From positions 1,488,001 through 1,552,000 of the forward strand of contig JAXMBL010000003.1 of assembly GCA_046349915.1 (NCBI GenBank): 64,000 bases of DNA, given 5' to 3'. Positions 63,257-64,000 of the stretch are shown piece after piece. The stretch is from CAIXSC01 sp046349915 (GTDB lineage: Bacteria; Planctomycetota; Planctomycetia; Pirellulales; Pirellulaceae). Position 1 is the stretch's first letter. Each line of letters begins with the position of its first letter. Made by a program: the position numbers and the translations under genes. The notes beneath the pieces were generated by a model. The model saw nothing but the letters and a program-made list of their open reading frames with translations, searched no databases and was not told where the DNA came from.

Positions 63257-64000
63257 GTGCCGGGAACCTGTGTGATTGGCCTGCAGTGGGGTGACGAAGC
63301 CAAGGGAAAAATCGTCGACCTGTTGACCGCCCGCTTCGATGTCGTCGTTCGCTATCAGGGTGGGGCCAATGCAGGCCACACGGTCGTGGTGGGGGATAAG
63401 ACGTATAAGCTCCATCATGTACCGAGCGGAATCTTGAATCCGGGCGTGATGAACGTTGTTGGGCCAGGAGTGGTGGTCAATCCCGCCACGCTACTCAAAG
63501 AGATCCAATCGCTGCTCGATCGCGACATTCCTGTCGGGCAGAACATGATGTTGAGCGACCGTGCACACGTGGTGTTTCCGTGGCATATCGCCGAAGATCA
63601 GGCGCTGAACGAGAGTACCGCGGATGGCGAGAACATCGGCACGACGCTGCGGGGCATCGGTCCTTGCTACCGCGATAAGGTCGGACGTTCGCACGCCATA
63701 CGTCTTGGAGACCTGTACCGCGCCGACTTTCAACAGAAGGTCGAGCGGATCGTCGAGGCCAAACGGCGAATCCTGGGCGGCTGGCAAAGCCCGGCGATCG
63801 CCTCCCTTGATGCGGGGGCGATCTACACGGAATTTCAAGGGTACGCAGAGCGTTTACGACCCTTTGTCGGCGATACCACGACTTATTTGTTGGACGCCGT
63901 CGAGGCAGGCAAAAAGGTCTTGTTCGAGGGCGCGCAAGGTTCGTTGCTGGACGTCGACCATGGCACCTACCCGTTCGTAACGGCAAGCAATAGCTCGGGG
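63257..64000 (+). CDS. purA: Adenylosuccinate synthetase (5' part, runs off the window)
   Basis: A GTG start at 63257, preceded by GAGGAG, opens VPGTCVIGLQWGDEAKGKIVDLL, the GTP-binding P-loop-like glycine loop of PurA (GxxWGDEGKGK; here Ala replaces the third Gly). VVRYQGGANAGHTVVVGDKTYKLHHVPSGIL is the second conserved stretch, and ENIGTTLRGIGPCYRDKVGRSHAIRLGDL the IMP-binding region with the PCY/TGRGIGPxY signature. VLFEGAQGSLLDVDHGTYPFVTASNSS continues to the edge. The enzyme joins IMP and aspartate in AMP synthesis. About 248 codons of a usual 430 are present. Confidence 0.96.
   Translation, partial: MPGTCVIGLQWGDEAKGKIVDLLTARFDVVVRYQGGANAGHTVVVGDKTYKLHHVPSGILNPGVMNVVGPGVVVNPATLLKEIQSLLDRDIPVGQNMMLSDRAHVVFPWHIAEDQALNESTADGENIGTTLRGIGPCYRDKVGRSHAIRLGDLYRADFQQKVERIVEAKRRILGGWQSPAIASLDAGAIYTEFQGYAERLRPFVGDTTTYLLDAVEAGKKVLFEGAQGSLLDVDHGTYPFVTASNSSG

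Overview
The window looks like a chromosomal segment of a planctomycete, probably of the Pirellula type, although this rests only on gene content. The indicators are a DUF1549/DUF1553 (PSCyt2/PSD1) protein next to a DUF1501 twin-arginine protein, an FNPYHEWLG-type J-like protein with a Pro/Ala-rich middle, ExbB/ExbD genes with secreted TPR proteins, EF-hand tails on secreted proteins, and an lpxK gene that implies a lipid A outer membrane. Codons are moderately GC-rich. No tRNA, rRNA, CRISPR array, transposase, integrase or phage gene was seen, so most of the window is ordinary core and envelope genes.

Layout. Positions 1-3526 hold the end of an antibiotic-biosynthesis-monooxygenase-like gene, a solitary diverged copy of a repeat element, and an M48 protease with an N-terminal zinc ribbon. 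Positions 3987-10352 are the PPC / DUF1549-DUF1553 / DUF1501 cassette. Positions 10530-13742 encode a phosphoesterase with a YVTN propeller plus a small unknown. Positions 14023-17365 hold a DUF1801 protein with a histone-H1-like tail, recD2, and a small membrane protein whose start codon overlaps that of recD2 on the other strand. Positions 17428-21727 are an overlapping ppx-ppk1-sixA operon for polyphosphate, followed by a ROK kinase. Positions 22965-29740 form a five-gene set on the minus strand: a 1165-residue TPR/EF-hand protein, a second TPR protein, a MotA/TolQ/ExbB channel and two ExbD proteins.

Positions 30086-34931 carry three envelope genes of unknown function; a recurring module occurs once in the first protein and twice in the second. 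Malate dehydrogenase, an alpha/beta-hydrolase-like protein that has lost its nucleophile, and the J-like protein follow. Positions 39722-42334 are a non-coding tandem array of twelve copies of a unit of about 222 bp, each carrying a 28-bp imperfect inverted repeat; this is the most unusual DNA in the window. Next comes a minus-strand ECF sigma / membrane anti-sigma candidate / Gly-Pro-rich coiled-coil / His-rich collagen-like protein operon (45908 to 42510).

The rest holds an N-acetylneuraminate-lyase-like gene, lpxK, a cyanophycinase-like peptidase, a coupled symporter-folP-bioF operon, a MarR-like / TolC-like / HlyD-like / ABC ATPase / ABC permease efflux operon, a coiled-coil membrane protein, and the 5' part of purA, which runs off the right edge.

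No system in the window can be claimed as new from sequence alone. The best candidates for undescribed biology are the 222-bp array with its distant solo relative, the three-gene envelope locus at 30086-34931, and the sigma-factor operon with a His-rich collagen-like partner.
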